64,000 bases of DNA from Cytophagales bacterium (GTDB lineage: Bacteria; Bacteroidota; Bacteroidia; Cytophagales; Cyclobacteriaceae). Positions within the stretch are counted from its first letter, which is position 1. Every line of letters starts with the position of its first letter. This document shows positions 18,101 to 26,600 of this stretch, piece by piece. The position numbers were made by a program, and so were the translations under genes. The notes below the pieces were generated by a model, which saw only the letters and a list, made by a program, of their open reading frames with translations, did no database searches and was not told the DNA's origin. The stretch is from assembly GCA_033344775.1 (NCBI GenBank), contig JAWPMT010000005.1, positions 434,001 through 498,000 on the forward strand, written 5' to 3'.

Positions 18101-18443
18101 CGCTGTTGGAATGTTCTTCTACCAATCGCTGAATATCTTTTGCGTTATTTTTTAAAAGATCATAATACGAAAAATCAATGTGGTAATTTTTGAGCACTAT
18201 TTGCACTGGTTTACTCACCTTCTCCCATCTAAATACAGACCTTAATGCCTCATTATTTAATTGCGTATGGTTGATTGCTTCTCTCAGTACATCCTTATTG
18301 AAGTCGCCTTTTATGTTAAAGGACAATTGGACGTTGTATAAGTTATCATCGGTTTCTTTGAGAAAATGATATAACAATCCCTTTTGAATAGAATTCAATT
18401 CAAAAATTTCCTGAACATCTGATTTTTGTATTTTATTCTTCAT
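12129..18443 (-). CDS. Nonribosomal peptide synthetase, C-A-T-C-A-T
   Basis: A two-module synthetase of 2104 residues. Module 1: C ~12-440 with HHILHDGW (~146); A ~455-960 with YTSGSTGTPKG (~618) and pocket D-L-T-K-I-G-E-V-G, Asn-like; T with GGHSLK (~1001). Module 2: C ~1090-1500 with HHIIGDGVS (~1188); A ~1510-2000 with YTSGSTGKPKG (~1653); T with GGNSLK (~2033); then a short acidic tail of about 40 residues that could be a docking segment. The second A pocket reads D-A-E-H-I-A-K-V-S, which I cannot match to a known substrate. The first C domain begins with a Q-K-G-L-L-Y-H pattern like C domains that accept a D-residue, and the preceding synthetase (23677-30162) ends in an E domain, so the two probably act in sequence. 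There is no thioesterase; the chain is probably passed to the KS of the next protein. Confidence 0.95.
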   Translation of the reverse strand: MKNKIQKSDVQEIFELNSIQKGLLYHFLKETDDNLYNVQLSFNIKGDFNKDVLREAINHTQLNNEALRSVFRWEKVSKPVQIVLKNYHIDFSYYDLLKNNAKDIQRLVEEHSNSDWSKRFDLNDLPFRVQLIQLNHQSFVLNITYHHILHDGWSNGVLLKEIFGHYEHLITTKKPALYAKPDYNTVQRALRQKIDPNERERYWKNYLENHKASSLFLNNHVQQIDLGQTQRQLFTTSATKLKAFSTQHKVTQAAVIYAAYGLLLQKYNNSSDVVFGTTVSNRDSAIKGMEQTIGNFVNTIPLRLETSGENSLLEVVNNVHSAIISRSQYTGTAYPDIKQFLGIKATDDLYDSVIAIENYPLDEESIINHDHFYVELRDVRENTSTPLVITVFFKEELEIELMYKSNLISDEFVKSLALNYTSILNDILDDCSKKVGQISGKLDQVDLRLLEEFNATEYNSTYENTVVELFEEQAQKLPENLALECGEEMLTYGQLSALSDHIASYLQEVKGVKTGDLVGLMLDREKYLVPFILGVLKAGGAYVPIDPSYPENRVKAILNNSSLKVLITRARYQEVFATGAVILDLDTCLEDIIKFPVEPVAKKLDSKNLAYVLYTSGSTGTPKGVMIEHRSLANYITWAAGNYVKNEKTTFPLYTSISFDLTITSIFTPLITGNKIMVYEENESNFIEKIINSEDVDVIKLTPSHLKIVNDGLDPDSLAGKRTKKLIVGGEAFPTQLARDIYQKFGGNVEIFNEYGPTEATVGCMIHKFDPTETTTSVSIGHPINNTQIYLLNESLEHVPTGMIGELFIAGDNLARGYVGGEELTNQHFIENPFIKGEKMYRTGDVAIRCFNGEIVFKGRKDDQVKVNGHRVELGEIEKHLLSHGAIKEAVVTIREEDENSHAVAYYVASDRIENDEIKSHLSESLPQYMVPHYYMHLDQMPLNSHGKLDKKALPQPEIEIEEERVTSVNSTEEKLVGIWSEVLKLDGNKLSVTKSFLDLGGHSLKIVLMLNRVLKEFDVLVPINDFFNYQTIRDLGIYIQSKETKKYAAIERAASAEYYKLSSAQKRLYFLYEIDKPSIAYNGGTSVLMEGDLNKEKINHAFQQLIARHDILRTSFLTINGEPVQRISPQVDFEIEHLSAIEDSVQDSLEGFVRPFDLGEAPLMRVGLIETSPEKHILTVDVHHIIGDGVSQQILIKEFMDIYNEKKLPELPLQFKDYAEWQQSENQEKEIAKQKEFWLNEFSGDIPAIELLTDYTRPLVKSYEGNSISFDFSKEETIKLRSVAEREGVTMFTLLFAFYNILLSKISNQDDIVVGVPVSGRSHPDLEHMVGFIINVLPLRSRFQADLAFKEFLSSVGAKVLTYFDNQAYPYEELIDALNVKRDKGRNPLFDVMFVFQNVEESALKIPGIKLEPLRETRTTSKFDMSLSAFEDVNQISFRLEYSAKLFKPETIKRFKSYFRKIMLTVISDDNVRIADINVLGESEKHELLHQFNDTQVSPPQEKSVISLFEKQAKQASNKIALEFNDDQITYHELNERANQLAHYLVRRGVKEGSIVGLMLERSFDMIIAMVGILKAGGTYLPLDGTHPEERVRHILNESSARLLLTEPKHVDVYEKYIDIVEMGDEQLPTMPKENLPIKESLLNLVYIIYTSGSTGKPKGVMVRHQGLVNLVTSMQQQLDIGEEEKILQFSTISFDASMEQIWMALCSGSVLVLINKQTIADNGEFNRYITEKRITYLHTTPSYLESIELHKPNSLKRIITAGEECGVQLANRLSKDYKFYNKYGLTETTVSSTLGQVTESEANKQHVSIGKPIKNTWLYVLDDQLKLLPKGVKGELYISGEGLASGYVNDQKLTDEKFIDNPFVKGRKMYATGDYAKWRPEGNIEFVGRYDDLVKINGFRIGLQEIANQLSTHEDIQEAVVLKKEKNGDNFLVAYYVSSKKLEPTVLRGYLKDSLPEYMVPAFYVSLEKMPWNSNGKLDKSALAGMAISETIKHTLPINETQKVLVEIWSDILAIEVKNIGVDTNFYDLGGNSLKLIRMTNKVEKHFNVSIPLAKMFEFPSISGIASYLDKKEESESSDDIDADVESGLEQMSETVNLLNNF

Positions 18444-18588
18444 TGAAAAGTTGTCTAAAGATTCACCGTTAAATGCTCTTCTAGTCTATTTCTTGAATAA
18501 GGGTTCGAGTTGAATAGGCCCGCTTCCTCAAAGACCGAATTGTTGCTCTACTTTACCGTGGTTGGGATGTTAGATTGTTAGATCAACA

Positions 18589-18621
18589 GGTACCTGGTTA
18601 AAAATGAATTGAGGTACCTGA
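18589..18621. repeat. Paired AGGTACCTG repeats upstream of the NRPS gene
   Basis: Two copies of AGGTACCTG, at 18589-18597 and 18613-18621, are spaced 24 bp apart. Each is centred on the palindrome GGTACC. They lie about 150-180 bp upstream of the start at 18443. A regulator site is possible but unproven; the shared word TGAGGTAC also occurs at 11863-11871 and 23612-23619. Confidence 0.4.
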
Positions 18622-18722
18622 AAACCCGAGTTATAGGCTAAAATATGATGATCCAGGACCCCTATTTGCTACCGGATTGAAGAGATCAAATAGAAGTACA
18701 CTGATTAGTCAATTTGAGACGC

Positions 18723-19685
18723 TCAGGATACGGCTTCTTTCAGACTGTAACTTCTTGCCATGCCTACAAGCGTTTTTCTTTCTCCCTCGAAAGGTTCTCT
18801 TCCGTGGGTAAATAACATATTATCAAGAAGGAGGAGATCATTTTTTTCCCATTGAAAAGAAAATTTGGTGCGTTCATAAACTCCTCTGATAATGGAAAGC
18901 GTATCAGCATCGATAGGAGTACCATCTCCGTAATAGGCATTTCGGGGAAGGTTCTCTTCTCCAAGGAGTTCCAACAAGCTCTCTCGCAATTCTTCGTTCA
19001 AATTACTGACATGAAATAAATGCGCTTGATTAAACCAGAGCTTCTCCTTGGTTAAAGGATGTGTGATGGCTGCTTGATTGACTTGCCTTGTTCGCAAACC
19101 ATGTTCGGTCCACTCAAATTCGATATCATTATCTCTACAATATTGTTCAACTTCATGCTTATCCTCCGTTTGAAAAACTTCTGTCCAGGGCAGATCAATA
19201 CTACCATAATTGCGGACATACATTACATTTTTCCTTTCAAATTCTTCTCGTATTTCAGCAGGGATTTGTTCATACGCAACCCTGCTATCTGAAATTGGGG
19301 TGTTGCCCATCCTGCTTGCCGGAGTAACACACAAAAACCCGATACGCATCGGCCAGGCATGAGCGTAGGCGTTTTCATTATGTTGAGGGATGGTTTCCGA
19401 AGCATGGTATTCCGTAGCCGTATAAATATTGTTTTTCATTTCAGTTCTTGGAGTCGACCGATACGTGTATGACGCTAATTCTTCTCCAAAAAGACCTGTT
19501 AGTACGCTTCCAAACTGCTCACTCGGAATATTTAAACCACGGACCAAAAGCAGCCCCTTCTGAGACAGCCAGTTTTCGATATCTTCTTGATTCTCCTCTA
19601 CCCATTGTCCAAGTGTTAACTCATTATTTTCAATTTGGAGCAGCATTTCTTTACCTGCTATTTCCTGTATGTCGTCAGTGATCAT
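18723..19685 (-). CDS. TauD/SyrP-like Fe(II)/2-oxoglutarate-dependent oxygenase
   Basis: 320 residues, normal length for the TauD family. The facial-triad start is seen in QHNENAY followed by AWPMRIGF near residue 100, and the distal His/Arg pair in FTHGREPFEGERKTLVGMAR near the C-terminus. Both match the subgroup that includes SyrP, which hydroxylates the beta carbon of an amino acid held on an NRPS carrier domain. Enzymes of this group use Fe(II), O2 and 2-oxoglutarate. It lies between the permease gene and the C-A-T-C-A-T synthetase, on the same strand, so it is most likely a tailoring enzyme of this pathway, perhaps beta-hydroxylating one of the several Asn residues. That substrate is inference. 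A free-standing role on a small amino acid is the alternative. Confidence 0.88.
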   Translation of the reverse strand: MITDDIQEIAGKEMLLQIENNELTLGQWVEENQEDIENWLSQKGLLLVRGLNIPSEQFGSVLTGLFGEELASYTYRSTPRTEMKNNIYTATEYHASETIPQHNENAYAHAWPMRIGFLCVTPASRMGNTPISDSRVAYEQIPAEIREEFERKNVMYVRNYGSIDLPWTEVFQTEDKHEVEQYCRDNDIEFEWTEHGLRTRQVNQAAITHPLTKEKLWFNQAHLFHVSNLNEELRESLLELLGEENLPRNAYYGDGTPIDADTLSIIRGVYERTKFSFQWEKNDLLLLDNMLFTHGREPFEGERKTLVGMARSYSLKEAVS

Positions 19686-20128
19686 AATTAATTTTTGTTA
19701 TGTTTTTGTAATAGGCGCTTAGGGCATCATGGAGGAAATACCCTGATTATTGGTAGCGTTGAAGTAAACGATATAGAACGCTTTTAGAATAGTGAAGTCA
19801 CTAGCGAATGACTAGTTGGAATGGCATCATAGCCACAATTAGTGCATTGGCAGATCCTTTCAGGCAGACCATTGCAGTAATGAATAGATACACATTTCTC
19901 ACAGAAAGCACCATCCTGCCATTTGAGGATGGCAGGGTGGTTGCAATAGTTTTTAAGCGTTCAAGAGCTGTTGTGACTCAAAAGCGTAAGGCGCTCGTAT
20001 TTTTTTCAAATCTCCGTACTTGAAACAACGAATTAGATGTTCGTTACCGGTGAGTTATAAAATACTCAATTCATGAAGTACTTAATTCTATAAGCCTTTT
20101 TCAGTACGCGATGAATTTCATGCTTGAA
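19686..20128. other. Intergenic gap with a strong inverted repeat
   Basis: 443 bases without a convincing gene; a plus-strand 71-codon frame here looks accidental. It contains the long inverted repeat at 19910-19941 listed separately. I see no Bacteroidota promoter match for the oxygenase gene. Confidence 0.5.
19910..19941. repeat. Imperfect inverted repeat, 13-bp arms
   Basis: Arms ACCATCCTGCCAT and ATGGCAGGGTGGT flank a 6-base loop and pair at 12 of 13 positions. No T-run follows closely on either strand, so it is not a textbook intrinsic terminator. It could be an RNA structure or a protein site between the permease and oxygenase genes. Confidence 0.6.
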
Positions 20129-22495
20129 TCAATCCTCTTTTAAACTGTCCACCGGATTAATTTCTGATGTCTTGAGCATATGAAACCCAATGGTTAACCA
20201 GGTGATTGCGAGGACCATTGCACCGGGTCCGACAAAATATTGCCAGTTTAAAGCAATTCTGAAAGCAAAACCATCAAGCCAATTATTTGTTAACATGTAA
20301 CTTATCGGCAAACCAATTACCACAGCGATCAGTGCTGTTTTGGTAAAGTCTTTGGATAAGAGATAAATGATGCTCCAGTTACTACTTCCAAGTATTTTTC
20401 TAATACTGATTTCTTTAATTCTTCTTTCAGCGGTAAAAGCTGCCAGAGCAAACAAACCAAGACATGAAATAAGAATTGCCAATCCCGTAAAGTAATAAGA
20501 CAGAGTTGCAATTCTTCGTTCCGCGACATACTGTGCTTCATAACTCTGATCTAAAAACTTGTAGTTCATAGCATACCCGGGATTTTGGTCCATATAGAAT
20601 TCCTCAATCGCTTCAATCGTTCGATACTCCTTGCCACCTTCAATCTTAACCATCACTCTATCAGTCCTGTCAGGCCATAGCATAAAAACCAGCGGCTTAA
20701 TGTTTTCATGGAACGATTCGAAGTGAAAGTTCTTAGCCACACCAATAATTTGGCGATCATTAAACCCCCATCCTTTTATCGTCTTGCCAATCGGATCTGA
20801 CAATCCCATATAATCTATGGCCGTTTCATTAAATATCAGGTTTTTCCAATCCAAGCCGAATTCTCTGGAGAAAGTCCTTCCTTCTAGGAGTTCTATATCG
20901 AGCATCTTAATCATATCATGATTAATACAGACAACCTCAAACTCAGTTTTGTCTTCGGGATCTTTTCCTTCCCAGGTCAATCCACCCGCTCCCCATACAT
21001 GGCCAGCCATATTGTGTCTCATACTAGAGGCACTAATTACTCCCGGTATATTTTTCACCTCAGAGATAAAAGTTTCCAGGTTTTCACTATCAAGCAACTT
21101 ACCTTCCCGTTTCATCCAGACAATATTGTCTCTGTTAAAACCTAAGTCCTTTTTCCTGGTAAATTCAATTTGCTTGTATACCACCAAAACAAAAACAATC
21201 AAAATCATTGAGATCATGAACTGAAAGATTACCAGTCCTTTTCGCACCCATATTTGACCGCCTTTCTTCAATTTCCCCTTTAGTACCTCGGCAGGCCTGA
21301 AGCCAGAAAGATACAAGGCAGGATAACTTCCCGCCATTAGTCCGGTAAAAAGCGTAATTCCAATGATTACGGATATAAGCTTTACATCAACACTAAATGA
21401 AAGTTCCTTCCCCATGATCTCGTTGAATTGCGGAAGAAATAACAAAACAAATAAGACTGCCAAAATCACTGAGAACAGGGTAATTAAGACGGACTCACTC
21501 AGGTATTGAAAAATCAGTGCATTTCTGGTCGCACCTAAAGACTTTTTTATTCCTACCTCTTTTGCTCTCTTTGACGCCCTCGCAGTAGATAAGCTCATGA
21601 AGTTAATACAGGCAATAGCCACAATAAATACGGCGATAATGGAAAACAATTTCACATATTCTATCCGTCCTCCGGCCTCTACTCCATCTTCATATCTGCC
21701 GTACAAATACTTATCGGAATATCGTTTGATAAATGGAGTCCGATTTGTCGACTTATTTTCAGTTTTAGTTAAGATGTAATGTTTAATCTTATCGTTAAAC
21801 TGTTCAACACTGGATCCTGGTTTTAAGATGAGGTATGCAAAACTGCCCGTGTTTCTCCAAGACAATACATCAGGATGCATTTCTTCATATAAATCATAGG
21901 ACAAAGCAAAATCCAGCTTTTCTGTGGCGTTACTCGGAAGGGTCTCAAAAATTCCCGAAATCGAAAAAAATTTCTCGTGCTGGAACTCAATGGTTTTTCC
22001 CAGGATATTTTCGGTTGTACCGAATAACTTCTCGGCTAATTCCTCAGAAATAACGATTGAATTCTTGTCTGATAACGCCTGCGACCTACTTCCGTGAATG
22101 AAGGGGTGGGTAAAAACCTTGAAATAGTCCTGACTTACGTAATGTCCGTCAGCCTGTATGTTTTTTTCATCAAGTGACAGGTAAGCATCTTCAATTTGTT
22201 CTCCCGTAGTTGTTGCAAATTCTACTTCGGGCATTTCTGATAATAATGCATCAGCCATCGGTCCTGCAGTGGCATTGATCGTCCTAACGCCATAGCTCTG
22301 AACCATATGCTCCATGACCTGATAGAGCTGATCCTCTTTATCGTAAAACTTGTCTACCGACAGTTCGTCATTTACCCAAAAGTATATCAGTAGAGCACAG
22401 GCTAAACCAGAAGAAAGCCCCGCTAAATTGATCAAAAAAGAACCTTTATGACGTTTATAGTTTTTGAGTATAAATAATAGATTGAATTTAAGCAT
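20129..22495 (-). CDS. MacB/FtsX-type ABC transporter permease
   Basis: 788 residues with the double-permease layout common in Bacteroidota: an N-terminal transmembrane helix (~20-40), a periplasmic MacB-like domain (~45-270), three helices (~280-400 region), a fourth near 425-445, a second periplasmic domain, then three C-terminal helices (~670-770). Motifs such as RAKEVGIKKSLGATR and ERRIKEISIRKILGSS are the conserved FtsX cytoplasmic loops before each helix set. No ATPase is encoded beside it, so it must pair with an ATP-binding protein elsewhere or act with a generic one. Its place inside the cluster suggests product export or sensing, but this family is very abundant in these genomes and a non-pathway role is possible. 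Confidence 0.88.
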   Translation of the reverse strand: MLKFNLLFILKNYKRHKGSFLINLAGLSSGLACALLIYFWVNDELSVDKFYDKEDQLYQVMEHMVQSYGVRTINATAGPMADALLSEMPEVEFATTTGEQIEDAYLSLDEKNIQADGHYVSQDYFKVFTHPFIHGSRSQALSDKNSIVISEELAEKLFGTTENILGKTIEFQHEKFFSISGIFETLPSNATEKLDFALSYDLYEEMHPDVLSWRNTGSFAYLILKPGSSVEQFNDKIKHYILTKTENKSTNRTPFIKRYSDKYLYGRYEDGVEAGGRIEYVKLFSIIAVFIVAIACINFMSLSTARASKRAKEVGIKKSLGATRNALIFQYLSESVLITLFSVILAVLFVLLFLPQFNEIMGKELSFSVDVKLISVIIGITLFTGLMAGSYPALYLSGFRPAEVLKGKLKKGGQIWVRKGLVIFQFMISMILIVFVLVVYKQIEFTRKKDLGFNRDNIVWMKREGKLLDSENLETFISEVKNIPGVISASSMRHNMAGHVWGAGGLTWEGKDPEDKTEFEVVCINHDMIKMLDIELLEGRTFSREFGLDWKNLIFNETAIDYMGLSDPIGKTIKGWGFNDRQIIGVAKNFHFESFHENIKPLVFMLWPDRTDRVMVKIEGGKEYRTIEAIEEFYMDQNPGYAMNYKFLDQSYEAQYVAERRIATLSYYFTGLAILISCLGLFALAAFTAERRIKEISIRKILGSSNWSIIYLLSKDFTKTALIAVVIGLPISYMLTNNWLDGFAFRIALNWQYFVGPGAMVLAITWLTIGFHMLKTSEINPVDSLKED

Positions 22496-22624
22496 AGCTA
22501 TATCCTGGCCTTAATTAAGATATTAATGAGTATAAATATTATTCAAGATACTGTATTTATAATTCCATATCAAATGGATTGGTCAAGCATCTGTACACCA
22601 CCAAATTAAAGAGGTTTATGTCAC

Positions 22625-23599
22625 TCAAAACCATCTTTTTTCTATGGTCCGTAAAAAATTGATTCTTTCACCAATGTAATGATCACCTAACGAGCCTTTT
22701 CCGGAACTGAAGGTGCCGAATATCTGCAGCCCCATTCGCCAAATATCCCGGATGATCATATAGTCTGCTGCTAGTTCCAGTTCATCGTCAGACAAGGTAC
22801 GTATGGAATTGTATCCCTTAAGATATTGCTCCCAAATATCCCTGTTTCCTCTACCTTTATTTAGCAAAATACTCCATCGGAAAACCGAAACCTCATATGC
22901 TCGTCTGCCAAACCCACAACAATCAAAATCAAAAAAAATAAGGTCCCCGGAGAATTTATGGGCATTCCATCCATGAAGATCTCCATGACAAAATCCATAA
23001 TCCACCGTATCAGAAGGTATCTTATTGATATTCTCTAAGGACTTAATACACAACGTGTTAATATAATTCCAATCATCAGGACGCTCATCCAGAAATTGTT
23101 CAATTGCTTTTAAAGGTTCAGTGATCAAATGAGTATCATCCAATTTAAATCTGTCGTGATTCGATGAGAACCCTTCTGACAAAGCATGTAATTCAGCAAC
23201 ACGCTCGCCATACAAAAAAGCATCGCTATTATCCTTGTAAGTCAAAACATCACCTTTAGCAAAACTCATTAGTACCGCATATCTTGTCCCTTCGGGAGCA
23301 TTTAGCGCAGTAATGAATTCACCATCTCGCCGCTTGATAGGATAGGAAACCTTAGCCCCCCTATTGTGTAAATAATTCAGCGCATCGAGTTCAAAATTTA
23401 TTTGTGCCTCTGTCCTCCAGTCTTTTTTGTAAACCCGAAGTATATAGTTCTCTTCCTGTGAGGTTATTTTATAGGTGTCGTTGAAACCCCTATACCAAAA
23501 TTCACACTTTACAACTCTGTCAACATCGTAACTTGGCATGACTTTTTCAACCAGATCGTCGACCGACAATGATGAGTATGTTGCATTAATATTTAACAT
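22625..23599 (-). CDS. APH-family (aminoglycoside/choline/homoserine kinase-like) phosphotransferase
   Basis: 324 residues with the protein-kinase-like APH fold. The catalytic loop reads HGDLHGWN (the HGDxHxxN form of the Brenner motif) and the metal-binding motif reads FFDFDCCG. An N-terminal nucleotide-binding lobe includes NYILRVYKKDW with the likely lysine. The nearest recognisable relatives are SrkA/homoserine-kinase-II-like proteins and small-molecule antibiotic kinases. It lies between the FAAL-NRPS gene and the permease gene, all on the minus strand, which favours phosphorylation of the pathway product or a precursor. In amicoumacin producers a kinase of this fold (AmiN) protects the host by inactivating the drug, so self-resistance is a reasonable inference, not a demonstrated one. 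Confidence 0.85.
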   Translation of the reverse strand: MLNINATYSSLSVDDLVEKVMPSYDVDRVVKCEFWYRGFNDTYKITSQEENYILRVYKKDWRTEAQINFELDALNYLHNRGAKVSYPIKRRDGEFITALNAPEGTRYAVLMSFAKGDVLTYKDNSDAFLYGERVAELHALSEGFSSNHDRFKLDDTHLITEPLKAIEQFLDERPDDWNYINTLCIKSLENINKIPSDTVDYGFCHGDLHGWNAHKFSGDLIFFDFDCCGFGRRAYEVSVFRWSILLNKGRGNRDIWEQYLKGYNSIRTLSDDELELAADYMIIRDIWRMGLQIFGTFSSGKGSLGDHYIGERINFLRTIEKRWF

Positions 23600-23611
23600 T
23601 AGAACTTACTT

Positions 23612-23619
23612 GTACCTCA
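23612..23619 (-). promoter_or_regulatory. TGAGGTAC word upstream of the APH kinase gene
   Basis: The 8-mer TGAGGTAC lies on the minus strand 12-20 bases before the kinase start. It matches words in two other cluster gaps. This is an unproven candidate regulator site. Confidence 0.25.
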
Positions 23620-23676
23620 GTCTGTATTTGATGAATATGCTACTTTGATGAGCATGCTATCGTTAAAAGGACTCTT

Positions 23677-26600
23677 TCAAAATAAAGAGTCTAATTCTTC
23701 CTGGTCTAAGCCAGCCATTTCGAAATCGGAAGGTGTAAAGTAAATATCGTCCTCTTTCTTAATGTGAGCTAGTACTTCGGATAAGTGATGAAAAAATGAA
23801 TCGACCAGCCTCTCAATGGTTAAATGCTTATAAGCTTTGCTGTTATAAAACAATTCCAGCATAAATACTCCATCCATTACCATGCAGTTCCATTCCATCT
23901 TTGTAGTGGCGTGATTCACTTCATCGATTTCCATGCCTGTAATTTGTGGGTCATACCTAAACAAATCATTATTCAGCTCATCACCTAGTTGCCCCAGGTA
24001 ATTAAAACGTATTTCCGATCTTAAGCCATTTGCGGTTTCGGCTGGGCTATTTTGGAAAGTCTTAATTCCATAACCCATTCCATGGTCAGTCACTTTTCTT
24101 AATTGTTCTTTAACTGCCTTGATATGCTCACCCAATGATTTTCCCTCCATTTCCAATAGAACCGGGTACATCGAGGTAAACCAACCCAGGGTGCGAGAAA
24201 CATCGATTTCGTCGAGGTGTCTTCCATGGCTTTCTTGTTCTATAACAAACTGCTTTCCACCGGTCCACTCGTTTAAGGTCAATACGAGGGCAGTATTAAG
24301 GAGCATCGGAACATTGGTACCATAGGTTTTATGAGCCTTTTGTACCAAAAAGCCAGTTTGATCTTTATCTAAACTTCGAGTGAGTCTCTTGATATTTCTT
24401 ACCCTCCAATCATTTGTATTGAAATCCTGAGGGATTTTGAAGTCTATTGATTCTAAGCCTTTCCAGTATCGTTCTTCTTCAAAGGTGAATTGATATGATC
24501 CAAATCCCTCAAACCAATCTTTTAGTGATGCTGTTTTGGTAGATGAGTAAGGATCACTACCTGACTCCAACCCCTTGTAAACCTCGTACAGGTCAGTCGT
24601 TAAAATACGCCATGAAACACCATCCATTATCAAATGATGGGCTGTAATAAACAGTTTACTCTCATTACTTTTTTGACGAATAACAACGGCTTTTAAAAGT
24701 AAGTCATGGTGAATATCTAATGAACTGCGAACGGCTTGACAGGCATCAATCAACTCAGATGAATTGGATAGCTCAATACTGTCAATATTGAAATCTTTAT
24801 TCAGGTGTCGCTCGTTGTAGAACAGGACTTTTTTCACAGGATCATAATTGATCCGTAATTCATCATGACGTTCAAGTAAATTTGTAAAGGCTTGTTCAAG
24901 TAGTTTGATATCTACTGTATCATCAAGATCCAGTAGCAAAGACTGGTTAAAGAAATGAGGATTCTCAAAGTTTTGAGCAAGAAACCATGAAATGATAGGT
25001 GATAGCCCTACTTCTCCCTTAATTGTCCCCTGCTCGTACTTACTATCGCCTTCCACTCTTTTCACATAAGGCGAAACCATGCGGATCGTTTGGTAAGTAA
25101 GTATGTCTTTGGCTTCTACATTGATCCCTTTTTCATATAGTCTGGATGAGATCTGTACCGCTTTGATAGAATCCCCACCCAATTCGAAAAAATTATGAGA
25201 AACAGATAAACCCTCTCCATCCAAAATATCTGCCCAGACCTGTAGCGAGATCGATTCTATTTCATTCTCAGGGACCAAAGTCTCGCCAGTCTCCGGATTA
25301 CTGTCAGGTTCTGGCAGCGCATCAACATCTACCTTCCCATTTTTTGTTAGCGGGATCTCTGATAATGGAATAAAATGCGCGGGGATCATGTAGTGAGGTA
25401 ACAGATTGGCCAAATAACCTCTTAAAGTACCTTCTTCTAAAAGTCTGTTACTGTTGTCAACACTCTTATAATAAGCGCAAAGTGTTTTATTGTCCTTCTT
25501 ACCCTTTTTCAATACTGCTAGCGCTTCGCTTACCCCCTCGAAGTTTTTCAGATGATAGGCTATCTCCGACAATTCTACCCGGTATCCATTGATTTTGACT
25601 TGCTCGTCGGAACGCCTTACAAATTCAAGCTCTCCCGAAGGCAGTCGTTTGCAGATATCACCCGTTTTATACATCCTCTGCCCATTTATAAAACTACTGG
25701 GTAGGAATTTTTTATTAGTCAGTGCTTCATTGAATAGGTATCCCCTCGCCAAACAGTCTCCTGAAATGTATAATTCTCCATAAACTCTTTCAGGGACTGG
25801 CTTCATCAATTCATCAAGAAGATATATCTGAGTATTACTTATTGGTGTCCCAATCGGTACTGTAACCGAGTCGTCTTTGGGATCAAATCGATGGATCATA
25901 CAGCCAACCGTTGCTTCCGTAGGACCATATTCATTGTAGATTTCGATATCCCCCTGGAAAGCATGGTATATGTCTTTAGCCAGTTGGGTCTCCAAAGCTT
26001 CTCCACCGACAATAAATCTTTTAATATTGGACCTGGCAACCAACTTCGAAAGATCATTTTCTTTGAATAGCCTTAAATGTGAAGGAGTAAGTTTGATGAC
26101 ATTCACTTTGTTATCATCAACTACTTGATTTAATACCAGGCTATCTGTTTCCCCATAAATCACAATTTTGTTCCCTGTAATCAAAGGAATGAAAATTGAT
26201 GTAATGGTTAGGTCAAAAGAGACAGAGGTGTATAATGGGAAACTCGCTTCCTGGCCATTGGTATATGTTTTCGCCGCCCAGTAAATGTAGTTGACCAGCG
26301 ATTGATGCTCAATCATGACTCCTTTAGGGCCACCAGTCGTACCCGAAGTATAAATCACATAAGCCAGGTCTGCTGGCATATTACCATTTTCAACAGCCGC
26401 GTGTGAATCAAGAACCAGGTCAAGTGTGTTGATGTTGATGACTGCTCGATCAAGATCATCAGATGCATTCAACCAATCAGTAGTAATCGGCTCGTATTGA
26501 TTTGTTGACAAGACAATGTTACATTGACTATCGTCAAGAATATATTGGATTCGTTCTTCCGGCAAATCACCTGCAATAGGTAAAAAGGCACCACCAGCCT

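Noticed and set aside
19808-20023. 71-codon plus-strand frame
   Set aside because: It spans the inverted repeat and shows no domain-like pattern; it lies against the direction of the cluster.
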